A DNA stretch of 64,000 nt from assembly GCA_022340285.1 (NCBI GenBank), contig JAJDOG010000022.1:124001-188000 (forward strand). Reading direction: 5' to 3'. The translations under genes were made by a program, and so were the position numbers. How positions within the stretch are numbered: the first letter of the stretch is position 1; the number at the start of each line of letters is the position of its first letter. Origin of the DNA: Betaproteobacteria bacterium. GTDB taxonomy: Bacteria > Pseudomonadota > Gammaproteobacteria > Burkholderiales > SG8-39. This document shows positions 1 through 8,503 of this stretch, piece after piece. The notes below the pieces were generated by a model, which was given only the letters and a program-made list of their open reading frames with translations, was not told where the DNA came from and made no database searches.

Positions 1-71
1 GCGGCCGCCATTGGCGATAATCGGCCTCGGCCGGCCTGATCCGCACACGCGGAGCGGCAGCTCGAGATCCT

Positions 72-1865
72 ATGGCGCGAAGACGAGACGATATTCCCGA
101 TCGGCCTGCAAGCAGGGATCTGAGGTTGCTCGCGCGGATCGGTGGCTTCCTGAAGCCGTATCGGGGCCGCATCGCCATCGCGGTGGTGGCGCTGCTGGTA
201 GCCGCCGGCTGCGTGCTCGTGCTGGGTCAGGGCTTGCGGCAAGTCATCGATGCCGGATTCGCGGCGCGCGATCCCGCGTCGCTCGACCGCGCATTGATCG
301 GCCTGCTGGTCGTGGTGGGGGTGCTCTCGGTCGCGACTTTCGCACGCTTCTACTCGGTATCGTGGCTGGGAGAGCGGATCACCGCCGACCTGCGCCGCGC
401 CGTGTTCGGCCGCATCCTCGATCTGCCGCCCGGATTCTTCGAGGCGACTCGCACGGGGGAGGTGATCTCGCGGCTCACCAACGATACCGCGCTGCTCGAA
501 GTCGTGATCGGCTCGTCCGCGTCGTTCGCGGTCCGCAACTTTCTCATCACGACGGGGAGCCTCGTAATGCTGATCGTCACCAGCCCGAAGCTCACGGCGC
601 TGGTGGTGCTCGGCGTGCCACTGGTCGTGGTGCCGATCCTGCTTTTCGGCCGGCGCGTGCGGCGGTTGTCCCGCGCCACGCAGGACCGCGTCGCGGACGT
701 CTCGGCGTATGTCGACGAGGCGCTGCACGAGATTCGGACCGTGCAGGCCTACGGGCACGAGCCGCACGATCGCCGACTGTTCGCCGAGCGCGTGGAAAGC
801 ACGTTCGTCACGGCGTTACGCCGCATCCGTCAGCGCGCCGCGCTGATTTCAATGGTGATCCTGCTTTCGTTCGGGTCGGTCGGCGTGATCCTCTGGATCG
901 GTGGTCATGATGTCCTAGCGGGGCGCTTGAGCGCAGGGCAGCTCTCGGCTTTCGTGTTCTACGCCGTGCTGGTCGCTGGCGGGGCAGCGGCCATTTCGGA
1001 GGTCATCGGCGATCTGCAGCGCGCCGCCGGGGCGACGGAACGGCTGCTGGAGCTCCTCGCCACCGAGCCGGAGATTCGCGCGCCGTCCAATCCGCTCGCG
1101 CTTCCGGACCCGCCGCGCGGCGGCTTCGATTTCGCGGACGTTACCTTCTTCTATCCGTCGCGTCCGGATGCTCCGGCGCTTGCCGATTTCACACTCACCG
1201 TGCGATCCGGCGAGCGCATCGCGCTGGTCGGACCATCGGGGGCAGGCAAGTCCACCGTCTTCCAGCTGCTGCTGCGCTACTACGAGCCCGGTCGAGGCGA
1301 GATTCGGGTCGACGGTTGCGAAGTTCGGCGCGCCGACCCGCGCATGGTCCGCAGCCGCTTCGCGCTCGTGCCGCAAGATCCCGTGATCTTCGCCGCATCG
1401 GTGCGGGAGAACGTTCGCTACGCACGACCCGATGCCAGCGATGTCGAGGTGGTGGAGGCGTGCCGCGCGGCGTATGCGATGGAGTTCATCGAGCGCCTGC
1501 CCGAGGGGCTCGATTCCTACCTCGGGGAGCGCGGCGTGCGGTTATCCGGCGGTCAGAGACAGCGGCTGTCCATAGCGCGCGCCCTGCTTGCCGACCGGGC
1601 GGTACTACTGCTCGACGAGGCGACGAGCTCGCTCGATGCGCAAAGCGAGCGGTACGTGCAGCTCGCGCTTGCTCATCTCATGGAAGGTCGAACCACTTTG
1701 ATCATCGCGCACCGATTTTCCACCGTGCAGGGCGTCGACCGCATCGTGGTCATGGACCAGGGGCGCATCGTCGCGTCCGGCACGCATGGCGAGCTCATGC
1801 GGGCCGGTGGCCTTTACGCGCGGCTCGCGGCGCTGCAGTTCATGGCCGAGGCGGAGACCGCATGA
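72..1865 (+). CDS. ABC exporter, fused permease and ATPase (MsbA/ABCB type)
   Basis: This 597-residue half-transporter probably works as a homodimer in the inner membrane and uses ATP to export a lipid or other hydrophobic substrate. The N-terminal ~320 residues hold the six-helix exporter domain. The nucleotide-binding domain follows, with Walker A GPSGAGKST near residue 387, the signature LSGGQRQRLSIARAL near 491 and Walker B AVLLLDEATSSLD near 511-523. Length is normal for MsbA/BmrA-like half-transporters. Its TGA overlaps the ATG of the next gene by 4 bp, so the two are probably translated together. The substrate cannot be told from sequence; lipid A flippase is one option, but the neighbours do not support it. 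Confidence 0.9.
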   Translation: MARRRDDIPDRPASRDLRLLARIGGFLKPYRGRIAIAVVALLVAAGCVLVLGQGLRQVIDAGFAARDPASLDRALIGLLVVVGVLSVATFARFYSVSWLGERITADLRRAVFGRILDLPPGFFEATRTGEVISRLTNDTALLEVVIGSSASFAVRNFLITTGSLVMLIVTSPKLTALVVLGVPLVVVPILLFGRRVRRLSRATQDRVADVSAYVDEALHEIRTVQAYGHEPHDRRLFAERVESTFVTALRRIRQRAALISMVILLSFGSVGVILWIGGHDVLAGRLSAGQLSAFVFYAVLVAGGAAAISEVIGDLQRAAGATERLLELLATEPEIRAPSNPLALPDPPRGGFDFADVTFFYPSRPDAPALADFTLTVRSGERIALVGPSGAGKSTVFQLLLRYYEPGRGEIRVDGCEVRRADPRMVRSRFALVPQDPVIFAASVRENVRYARPDASDVEVVEACRAAYAMEFIERLPEGLDSYLGERGVRLSGGQRQRLSIARALLADRAVLLLDEATSSLDAQSERYVQLALAHLMEGRTTLIIAHRFSTVQGVDRIVVMDQGRIVASGTHGELMRAGGLYARLAALQFMAEAETA

Positions 1866-3370
1866 CCATGCGAGCCGTTTTGATCCTGATCCTGTGGTTG
1901 ACCGGCGCCGGAGCACAGGCGCAGGACGACATTCTGAAGGTGGGGTCGAAGCGATTCACCGAGTCGTACATCCTCGGGGAGATCATCCGCCAGAGCGCAG
2001 TGCGCGCCGGGACGCGCGCGGAGCACCTGCAAGGTCTCGGAGGCACCGGCATCGTGTTCGCGGCGCTCGAAGCAGGGGCGATCGACGTCTATCCCGAGTA
2101 CACCGGCACGATCGCCCGTGAGATCCTCAATCTCGAGGGCAATCCCACCCTGGAAGAGCTCAATCGCGCGCTCGCTTCGCGCGGGCTCGCGGTCGCCGTG
2201 CCGTTCGGGTTCAACAACACCTATGCGCTCGCGATGCGCGAGGGTCAGGCGGAGCGGCTCGGCATTCGCTCGATCTCCGACCTCGCGGCGCACCCGAAGC
2301 TGCGTCTCGGTTTCGGTCCGGAGTTCATCGGACGGCCGGACGGCTGGCCCGGGGTGAAGGCGGCATACGATCTGCCGCAGCGCACGCCCCCGGCGCTCGA
2401 TCACGGGCTCGCGTACGAGGCGATCGGCGCAGGGCGCATCGACGTCATGGACATCTACTCGACGGACGCGAAGATCGAACGGTTCGATCTGCGCACGCTG
2501 GACGACGATCGGGGGTTCTTTCCGCAATACGATGCCCTGCTGATCTTTCGCAAGGACCTGCCGGAGCGGTTTCCGGAAGCGTGGAAGGCGCTCCGGGCGC
2601 TGGAAGGAACGATCGACGCCGGCCGCATGGTCCGGCTCAACGCGGCGGCCGAGCTGGAAGGACGGACGTTCGCCGAGGCAGCGCGGCTCTACTTCGACGC
2701 GTCGCACAAGGTCGCGTCGGCCGGGCGCGGGACGCTGTGGAGCGCGGTGTGGGCACCGGATTTTTCGCGCCTCACCCGCGAGCATCTCGTGCTCGTCTTT
2801 CTCTCGCTTGCGGTGGCAGTCCTGATCGGTGTTCCGCTCGGCTTCGTCGCGGCCAAGTTTCCCACGACCGGGCAGGGCGTTCTCGCGGTGGTCGGGGTGA
2901 TACAGACCATTCCCGCGCTCGCACTCTTCGCCTTCCTCATCGCGCTAATGGAGGCGATAGGCACCTTGCCGGCATTGGTGGCGCTGTTCCTTTATGCCCT
3001 ACTGCCCATCGTGCGTAACACGCACGCGGGAATACTGGGAATCCGCGCGGGCCTCCGCCAGGCGGCCATGGCACTGGGGCTTTCGGCACGCGATCGCGTC
3101 ATGCTCGTCGAGCTGCCGCTCGCGGCACCCACGATTCTCGCGGGCGTGAAGACCTCGGCCGTGATCAACGTCGGCACTGCGACGATTGCGGCGTTCATCG
3201 GAGCGGGCGGCTACGGCGAACGCATCGTGCAGGGCCTCGCGCTGAACGACACCACCCTCATGCTCGCCGGGGCCCTACCGGCAGCGGCTCTCGCGATTCT
3301 CGTGCAGATCGCATTCGAGGTCCTGGAGCGGATCGCAAGTCCGCTGTCACGGGCCGGCGCCGGTTCGTAG
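1862..3370 (+). CDS. Osmoprotectant (glycine betaine/choline-type) ABC transporter, binding protein fused to permease
   Basis: This 502-residue protein joins a periplasmic binding domain to an inner-membrane permease. It opens with a signal peptide (hydrophobic core LILILWLTGAGAQA). The binding domain (about residues 23-290, beginning VGSKRFTESYILGE) is of the OsmF/OpuAC type that binds quaternary amines. From about residue 303 come permease helices, with the inner-membrane-component signature around 401-432 (AAMALGLSARDR and following). The start at 1862 is chosen because of the ATGA overlap with the upstream exporter and the signal peptide beginning there. A longer reading frame upstream is only the exporter read in another frame. 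No matching importer ATPase (OpuAA/OsmV type) lies in the window; it may be before position 1. Substrate is inferred from family only. Confidence 0.87.
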   Translation: MTMRAVLILILWLTGAGAQAQDDILKVGSKRFTESYILGEIIRQSAVRAGTRAEHLQGLGGTGIVFAALEAGAIDVYPEYTGTIAREILNLEGNPTLEELNRALASRGLAVAVPFGFNNTYALAMREGQAERLGIRSISDLAAHPKLRLGFGPEFIGRPDGWPGVKAAYDLPQRTPPALDHGLAYEAIGAGRIDVMDIYSTDAKIERFDLRTLDDDRGFFPQYDALLIFRKDLPERFPEAWKALRALEGTIDAGRMVRLNAAAELEGRTFAEAARLYFDASHKVASAGRGTLWSAVWAPDFSRLTREHLVLVFLSLAVAVLIGVPLGFVAAKFPTTGQGVLAVVGVIQTIPALALFAFLIALMEAIGTLPALVALFLYALLPIVRNTHAGILGIRAGLRQAAMALGLSARDRVMLVELPLAAPTILAGVKTSAVINVGTATIAAFIGAGGYGERIVQGLALNDTTLMLAGALPAAALAILVQIAFEVLERIASPLSRAGAGS

Positions 3371-3479
3371 CACCAGGGTCGCGGACGCTGTTGTATCATC
3401 GGCCCACTCGTCGCGCCGGCCTACTAGATAGAACGATCCAGCCTCGGCGCGTAAGCAGCAGACAGCAAGGGGGAAGAGC

Positions 3480-4610
3480 ATGCTGATCGGTATTCCCGCC
3501 GAGTCCCGTGCGGGCGAAGCGCGTGTCGCTGCGACGCCTGAGACGGTGAAGAAGCTTGTCGCCGGCGGACACCACAAGGTTCTCGTGCAGTCCGGAGCGG
3601 GCACGGGCGCCAGCATTCCGGACGGGCAATTCGAGGCCGCAGGTGCGACCATCGCGAGCGCCGCCGCCGACGTTTTCGGGCAGGCCGACATCGTGTTCGT
3701 GGTACGCGGGCCGGAAGCGAGCGTCGTCGGACAAATGAAGAAGGGCGCGATCCTTGTCGGGCTGCTGAATCCCTTCGACGGCGCCGCCATCGAGAACTAT
3801 GCGAAGTCGGGCATCATCGGATTCGCCCTCGAATGGCTGCCGCGAACCACACGCGCGCAGTCCATGGACGTGCTCTCGTCGCAGGCGAACATCGCAGGCT
3901 ATAAGGCAGTCATCATCGCGGCGAACGAGTACGGCCGCTTCCTGCCGATGCTCATGACCGCTGCCGGTACGGTGAAGGCCGCGCGCGTGCTGATCCTCGG
4001 CGCGGGCGTGGCCGGACTGCAGGCGATCGCGACCGCGAAGCGACTGGGCGCGGTCATCGAGGCGTCGGATGTGCGACCCGCGGTGAAAGAGCAGATCGAA
4101 TCGCTCGGCGCAAAGTTTCTCGATGTGCCCTACCTGACCGACGAGGAACGCGAGATCGCGGAAGGCGTGGGCGGCTATGCGCGTCCCATGCCCGCGGACT
4201 GGATGCGGCGGCAGGCCGAGCTCGTCGACCAGCGGGCGCGCGCGGCCGATATCGTGATCACCACGGCGCTCATTCCCGGGCGTCCGGCACCCCGCCTGAT
4301 TCGTGAGGCCACGGTCAAGGCAATGAAGCCGGGCTCGGTGATCGTCGACCTCGCGGTCGAGCAGGGCGGCAACGTGGAGGGCTCCGAGGCGGGCAAGATT
4401 GCGATCCGGCACGGCGTGAAGATCGTCGGGCTGACCAATCTCCCTGCGCTCGTGGCCGCGGATGCGAGTGCGCTGTACGCGCGGAACGTGCTCAATTTCT
4501 TTGCGCTGCTTGCCGACCCCAAGACCGGCGAGCGCAAGCTCGACCGGGACGACGAGATCATCGCCGGGGCGCTCGTGTGCATCGACGGCGCAGTCGTCAA
4601 GAAACAGTGA
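3480..4610 (+). CDS. pntAA: NAD(P)+ transhydrogenase (Re/Si-specific) subunit alpha, soluble NAD-binding part
   Basis: This 376-residue protein is domain I of proton-translocating transhydrogenase, which binds NAD(H) and passes hydride to NADP+ on the beta subunit. The N-terminal alanine-dehydrogenase/PNT fold starts [17 protein letters not shown]. The Rossmann segment [20 protein letters not shown] lies near residue 170. The protein lacks the C-terminal membrane helices found in E. coli PntA; those are encoded by the next gene, giving the three-gene pntAA/pntAB/pntB form common in alpha- and betaproteobacteria. A purine-rich ribosome site (AAGGGGGAAGAG) precedes the ATG. The 109 bp upstream carry no convincing promoter that I can see. 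Confidence 0.96.
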   Translation: MLIGIPAESRAGEARVAATPETVKKLVAGGHHKVLVQSGAGTGASIPDGQFEAAGATIASAAADVFGQADIVFVVRGPEASVVGQMKKGAILVGLLNPFDGAAIENYAKSGIIGFALEWLPRTTRAQSMDVLSSQANIAGYKAVIIAANEYGRFLPMLMTAAGTVKAARVLILGAGVAGLQAIATAKRLGAVIEASDVRPAVKEQIESLGAKFLDVPYLTDEEREIAEGVGGYARPMPADWMRRQAELVDQRARAADIVITTALIPGRPAPRLIREATVKAMKPGSVIVDLAVEQGGNVEGSEAGKIAIRHGVKIVGLTNLPALVAADASALYARNVLNFFALLADPKTGERKLDRDDEIIAGALVCIDGAVVKKQ

Positions 4611-4620
4611 GGAACCCGAG

Positions 4621-4938
4621 ATGACCGGAACCATCGACCCGACCGTCTTCTACCTGATCGTCTTCGTGCTGGCGGTCTTCGTCGGCTACCACGTCATCTG
4701 GAACGTCACGCCGGCGCTCCACACGCCTCTGATGAGCGTCACGAACGCCATCAGCTCGGTGATCATGGTAGGTGCGATCCTCGCCGCGGGACCGGAGGAG
4801 ACCGACTTCGGATCCGTCATAGGCGCCGTGGCCGTGGGCCTCGTCGCGATCAACACGTTCGGCGGATTCCTCGTCACTCAGCGCATGCTCGAGATGTTCA
4901 GGAAAAAAGAGCCCAAGGCCGGCGCGAATAAGGGGTGA
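4621..4938 (+). CDS. pntAB: NAD(P)+ transhydrogenase subunit alpha, transmembrane part
   Basis: This 105-residue membrane protein supplies the alpha-side helices of the transhydrogenase proton channel. Hydrophobic segments are [29 protein letters not shown] and [20 protein letters not shown], followed by a charged C-terminus (EMFRKKEPK). The ATG at 4621 is preceded by GAGGAACCCGAG and sits 10 bp after pntAA. A longer upstream extension of the frame is pntAA sequence in another frame and is rejected. The spacing and order pntAA-pntAB-pntB leave little doubt about its identity. Confidence 0.95.
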   Translation: MTGTIDPTVFYLIVFVLAVFVGYHVIWNVTPALHTPLMSVTNAISSVIMVGAILAAGPEETDFGSVIGAVAVGLVAINTFGGFLVTQRMLEMFRKKEPKAGANKG

Positions 4939-4948
4939 GGATCCGACG

Positions 4949-6346
4949 ATGACCGGCAACCAACTCGCACTCTGGTACCTCGTCGCCTCGGTGCTGTTCA
5001 TCCTGGCGCTGAAGGGGCTGTCGAGCCCGACTTCCGCACGCCGTGGAAATCTCTTCGGCATCATCGGGATGCTCATCGCCGTCGCGTTCACGATGGCGAT
5101 CGTCAAGAATCACACGCTGATCGTGCTCGCCATCGTGATCGGCGGGACGATCGGGGCGGTCGTCGCGCGGCGGGTCGAGATGACCCAGATGCCCGAGCTC
5201 GTGGCCGCGATGCACTCGCTGGTCGGCATGGCGGCCGTCCTCATCGCGATCGGGGCCGTGAACAACCCCGCCGCATTCGGCATCCACGAACCGATGCCCG
5301 CCGGCAACCGGCTTGAGCTTTTCATCGGGACCTTCGTCGGCGCAGTCACGTTCTCCGGCTCGATCATCGCGTTCGGCAAGCTCGCGGGCCTGGGCAAGCA
5401 TTTCCGCCTGTTCTCGAGCGCCCCGGTGGTCTTTCCAGGGCAGCATCTGGTCAATCTCGTCCTCGCGCTGGCGATGATCGGCTTCGGGATCGGCTTCTTC
5501 CTCGCGGACGACAAGGGATGGATGCCGTTTGCCGTGATGACCGCGATCGCCTTCCTGCTCGGGGTGCTGATCATCATCCCGATCGGTGGCGCGGACATGC
5601 CCGTGGTGATCTCGATGCTGAACAGCTATTCGGGCTGGGCGGCGGCGGGAATCGGCTTCTCGCTGGGCAACACGATGCTGATCATCGCGGGGTCGCTGGT
5701 CGGCTCGTCGGGGGCGATCCTCTCCTACATCATGTGCCGGGCGATGAACCGCTCGTTCTTCAGCGTGATTCTGGGCGGATTCGGCGCTGCGGAAGGCACG
5801 ACCGCCGCGGACGCGGCGCAGAAGCAGGTGAAGTCCGGGTCGGCCGAGGACCTTGCATTCCTCCTCGCGAATGCCGAAAGCGTGCTGATCGTGCCGGGAT
5901 ACGGCCTGGCGGTGGCGCGCGCGCAGCACGCGGTAAAGGAGATGGCGCAGAAACTGATCGAGAAGGGCGTCCAGGTGCGCTACGCCATTCACCCCGTGGC
6001 GGGCCGGATGCCGGGGCACATGAACGTACTGCTCGCAGAGGCCGAGGTTCCCTACGACCAGGTGTTCGAGATGGAAGACATCAACAACGAGTTCGGCACG
6101 ACCGACATCGCGCTGATTCTCGGCGCGAACGACGTGGTGAATCCGCTCGCGCTCGAGAAGGGCAGCGCCATCTACGGCATGCCGATCCTGGAAGCGCACA
6201 AGGCGCGCACGGTGGTGGTCAACAAGCGCTCCATGGCAGCCGGCTATGCGGGCCTCGACAACCCGCTTTTCTACATGGACAAGACCATGATGGTCTTCGG
6301 CGACGCGAAGAAGGTCATCGAGGACGTGGTCAAGGCACTGGATTGA
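4949..6346 (+). CDS. pntB: NAD(P)+ transhydrogenase subunit beta
   Basis: This 465-residue inner-membrane subunit carries most of the proton path and the NADP(H)-binding domain III. The N-terminal ~270 residues are strongly hydrophobic. Domain III begins around residue 290, with the NADP-binding loop IVPGYGLAVARAQHAV near 314, HPVAGRMPGHMNVLLAEA near 346 and GANDVVNPLA near 393. With pntAA and pntAB it forms the enzyme that uses the proton-motive force to make NADPH from NADH. Length and all motifs are typical. The gene is 10 bp after pntAB and ends the operon; tandem palindromes follow. Confidence 0.97.
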   Translation: MTGNQLALWYLVASVLFILALKGLSSPTSARRGNLFGIIGMLIAVAFTMAIVKNHTLIVLAIVIGGTIGAVVARRVEMTQMPELVAAMHSLVGMAAVLIAIGAVNNPAAFGIHEPMPAGNRLELFIGTFVGAVTFSGSIIAFGKLAGLGKHFRLFSSAPVVFPGQHLVNLVLALAMIGFGIGFFLADDKGWMPFAVMTAIAFLLGVLIIIPIGGADMPVVISMLNSYSGWAAAGIGFSLGNTMLIIAGSLVGSSGAILSYIMCRAMNRSFFSVILGGFGAAEGTTAADAAQKQVKSGSAEDLAFLLANAESVLIVPGYGLAVARAQHAVKEMAQKLIEKGVQVRYAIHPVAGRMPGHMNVLLAEAEVPYDQVFEMEDINNEFGTTDIALILGANDVVNPLALEKGSAIYGMPILEAHKARTVVVNKRSMAAGYAGLDNPLFYMDKTMMVFGDAKKVIEDVVKALD

Positions 6347-6395
6347 CGCTGAGGGGTGATGTACCGGAGGAGTCCCTCCAGCGAAGGTCTGGTAG

Positions 6396-6480
6396 GTTAC
6401 GAACGGGAGGAAACCGGCTGGTTTCCTCGCGAGCAACACCGGAAAGTTACGAACAGGAGGAAACCGGCTGGTTTCCTCCC
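6396..6480. repeat. Two tandem palindromic repeats downstream of pntB
   Basis: A unit starting GTTACGAAC and ending in a perfect palindrome occurs twice, 50 bp apart (6396-6428 and 6446-6479). The palindrome pairs GAGGAAACC (6407-6415) with GGTTTCCTC (6420-6428) around a GGCT loop. The second copy has 10-bp arms (6456-6465 with 6470-6479). A further GTTAC begins at 6481. The copies differ by very few bases in the core. A smaller hairpin, GGAGG/CCTCC, lies just upstream at 6366-6379. The position right after pntB suggests a transcript-end or mRNA-stabilising element of the REP kind, but there is no U-tract, so a classical terminator is not supported. Confidence 0.8.
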
Positions 6481-6536
6481 GTTACCCTCCTTCCCGCTGA
6501 ACGGAAAACCGCGAATGGCCGTCAAGGCTTCCACCC

Positions 6537-7217
6537 ATGACTATCGGTAAGTCCGATCAAGCGAGGAAATCCATCCTCGGGCGCATTCGGCGGGCTCAGG
6601 GGCACGGCGGGAAAGGGCCGACCGATGCGGAGCGCGCGGACGTGGAAACCTATTTGCGAGAGCATCCCCGCGGACCGGTCCCGCACGTGGAGGATGACGT
6701 CGTGGCCCGCTTCCGTACCCGGGCCGAGTCGATGCAGACGACGACCGACCGCGTCGACACCCTGCGAGCTGCGCCGGCGGCCGCGGCGCGCTTTCTCAAG
6801 GCAAGCGGACTGCCGCTCACCGGGTGCGTCTGGCCGCAGCTTGCGCACCTCGATTGGCGCGGCGCGGGTTTCGATCTTGCGGCGCGCGAGGCCGCCGGCG
6901 AGGACATGGTTGGCATAACCGGCGCGTTCGCGGGCATTGCGGAGACCGGCACCCTGATGGTCGTATCGGGACCTGATACACCGGCCGGCGTGAGCCTGCT
7001 GCCGGAAACACACATCGCCATCGTCCCTACCTGGCGCATCGTCAAACACATGGAGGACGCGTGGGAACTCGCGCGCGCCGAGCTGGGCCAGCTGCCGCGC
7101 GCTGTGAATTTCATCTCCGGTCCGTCGCGAACGGGAGACATCGAGCAAGTTATCATTCTCGGTGCGCACGGTCCCTACCGCGTGCACCTGATCCTGGTGG
7201 ACGGTCGGCCGGACTAG
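6537..7217 (+). CDS. LUD-domain protein, LutC/YkgG family
   Basis: This 226-residue protein belongs to the LUD family, whose characterised members (LutC, with LutA and LutB) take part in L-lactate oxidation to pyruvate. The family's conserved core is visible as GITGAFAGIAETGTLMV (about residues 125-140), the run up to HIAIVPTWRIVKHMEDAW, and the C-terminal segment ISGPSRTGDIEQ, typical of the fold. The usual partners, the iron-sulfur proteins LutA and LutB, are not in the window on either side, so this copy stands alone between the transhydrogenase genes and an antiporter gene. The lactate role is therefore inference from family only. Confidence 0.85.
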   Translation: MTIGKSDQARKSILGRIRRAQGHGGKGPTDAERADVETYLREHPRGPVPHVEDDVVARFRTRAESMQTTTDRVDTLRAAPAAAARFLKASGLPLTGCVWPQLAHLDWRGAGFDLAAREAAGEDMVGITGAFAGIAETGTLMVVSGPDTPAGVSLLPETHIAIVPTWRIVKHMEDAWELARAELGQLPRAVNFISGPSRTGDIEQVIILGAHGPYRVHLILVDGRPD

Positions 7218-7294
7218 CTGCGCCCCTCGCGGGCGCGTGCAACACCGGTCAGCGCATCGCCTGAAATTTCGCCACGCAACGTCGAGTCGAACAC

Positions 7295-8500
7295 ATGGGC
7301 GAGTACCTGTTCCTGCCGAGCTGGCCGCTGCAGATCCCGCAGCTGTTCTGGCTCGGCGTCGTGCTGCTCGGCGCGACGCTGCTCGGGGAGTTGGTCGATC
7401 GGCTGTTCCGCTTGCCACGCATCCTCGGCTACGTGATCGCGGGCGCGGTGCTCGGGCCCGAGGCGACGGGCCTCCTGTCGGTCGCCGAGGTGCGCGGTTT
7501 GCGGCCCTTTTTCGAAGTCGCCATGGGAATCGTGCTCTTCGAGCTGGGCAGCCGGGTCGATCCGGGCTGGCTCCGACGCAATCCGTGGCTGCTCGTGACG
7601 AGCGGCCTGGAGTCGGGTTTGGCGTTCGGCGCGGTGTTCGGGATCCTGCTCGTCGTCGATACGCCCCCGCTCGTCGCGGCAGCGGCGGGGGCGATCGCGA
7701 TGGCGACCTCGCCGGCAGTCGTTCTGACCGTTTCGCGGGAGTTGCGCGCCCAGGGACAGGTGACCAGCCGGCTGCAGCTCCTCACTGCGCTCAATTCGGT
7801 CTACTCGTTCGTCGTGTTCGGAATCCTGTTCGCTTGGCTGCATCTGGCGGAGCACGGGAGCATCGGACTCGTCGCATTGCACCCGCTCTACATCGTCTTC
7901 GGCTCCGCGCTGCTCGCGTTCATCTCCGCCAAGGCGCTGCTGGCCCTGCTCGCGCGGCTCGGCCCGCGTGGCGACGTGCAGACGATATCGGCGGTGGGCG
8001 TGGTGATCGTCACGGTGTCCGTGGCGATGGCGCTCAACCTTTCGGTGGTGATGTCCATGCTGGGCCTCGGGATCCTGACGCGCGCGCTCGACCGCGACCG
8101 ACGCTTTCTGGCGGTCTCGTTCGGCTATGTCGGCCAGCTTTTCGTGATCGCCCTCTTCGCGCTGACCGGAACTGCGCTCCCCTTGAACTTCGGTGCGACC
8201 GCGCTGGCTGCCGGTCTCGGCATCGCCGCCGCCCGTGCGCTCGGCAAGAGCGTCGCGGTGGTGGGCCTCGCACGGCTGAGCGGACTCTCCTACCGCAAGG
8301 CTTCGCTGCTTTCGGTCGGGTTGTTGCCGATGTCCGGCGTCGCAGTGGTGATGGCACACGAAGCCGGCGCCATCTGGCCGCAGTTCGGGCCGCAGCTCGG
8401 CGCAGTGGTACTCGCCGCGGTGCTGATCCTCGAGCTGCTCGGGCCGCTCGCGGTCCAGTTTGCCTTGCGTCGAGCGGGCGACGCAGCGGACCGGAGGTGA
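7295..8500 (+). CDS. Cation/proton antiporter, CPA2 (Kef-like) membrane domain
   Basis: This 401-residue integral membrane protein has about 11-12 hydrophobic segments and belongs to the sodium/hydrogen exchanger superfamily. Recognisable stretches are LFRLPRILGYVIAGAVLGPE near the N-terminus and ATSPAVVLTVSRELRAQGQ near residue 135, the latter typical of CPA2 exchangers. It stops after the membrane domain, so the cytoplasmic RCK/TrkA-N domains that gate KefB/KefC are missing. It probably exchanges K+ or Na+ for protons across the inner membrane. The next gene starts only 3 bp after its stop, implying one transcript. Confidence 0.85.
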   Translation: MGEYLFLPSWPLQIPQLFWLGVVLLGATLLGELVDRLFRLPRILGYVIAGAVLGPEATGLLSVAEVRGLRPFFEVAMGIVLFELGSRVDPGWLRRNPWLLVTSGLESGLAFGAVFGILLVVDTPPLVAAAAGAIAMATSPAVVLTVSRELRAQGQVTSRLQLLTALNSVYSFVVFGILFAWLHLAEHGSIGLVALHPLYIVFGSALLAFISAKALLALLARLGPRGDVQTISAVGVVIVTVSVAMALNLSVVMSMLGLGILTRALDRDRRFLAVSFGYVGQLFVIALFALTGTALPLNFGATALAAGLGIAAARALGKSVAVVGLARLSGLSYRKASLLSVGLLPMSGVAVVMAHEAGAIWPQFGPQLGAVVLAAVLILELLGPLAVQFALRRAGDAADRR

Positions 8501-8503
8501 CAA

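Noticed and set aside
1-8. GCGGCCGC (NotI site) at the very first bases, as a possible cloning junction
   Set aside because: The motif is common by chance in such GC-rich DNA and no vector-like sequence follows.
4898-6439. A 513-codon minus-strand frame opposite pntB
   Set aside because: Composition (His, Asp, Arg repeats) and lack of motifs mark it as a shadow of pntB.
6405-6480. Factor-independent terminator for pntB
   Set aside because: The stems are strong but are not followed by a T-tract and are duplicated, so a REP-like element fits better.
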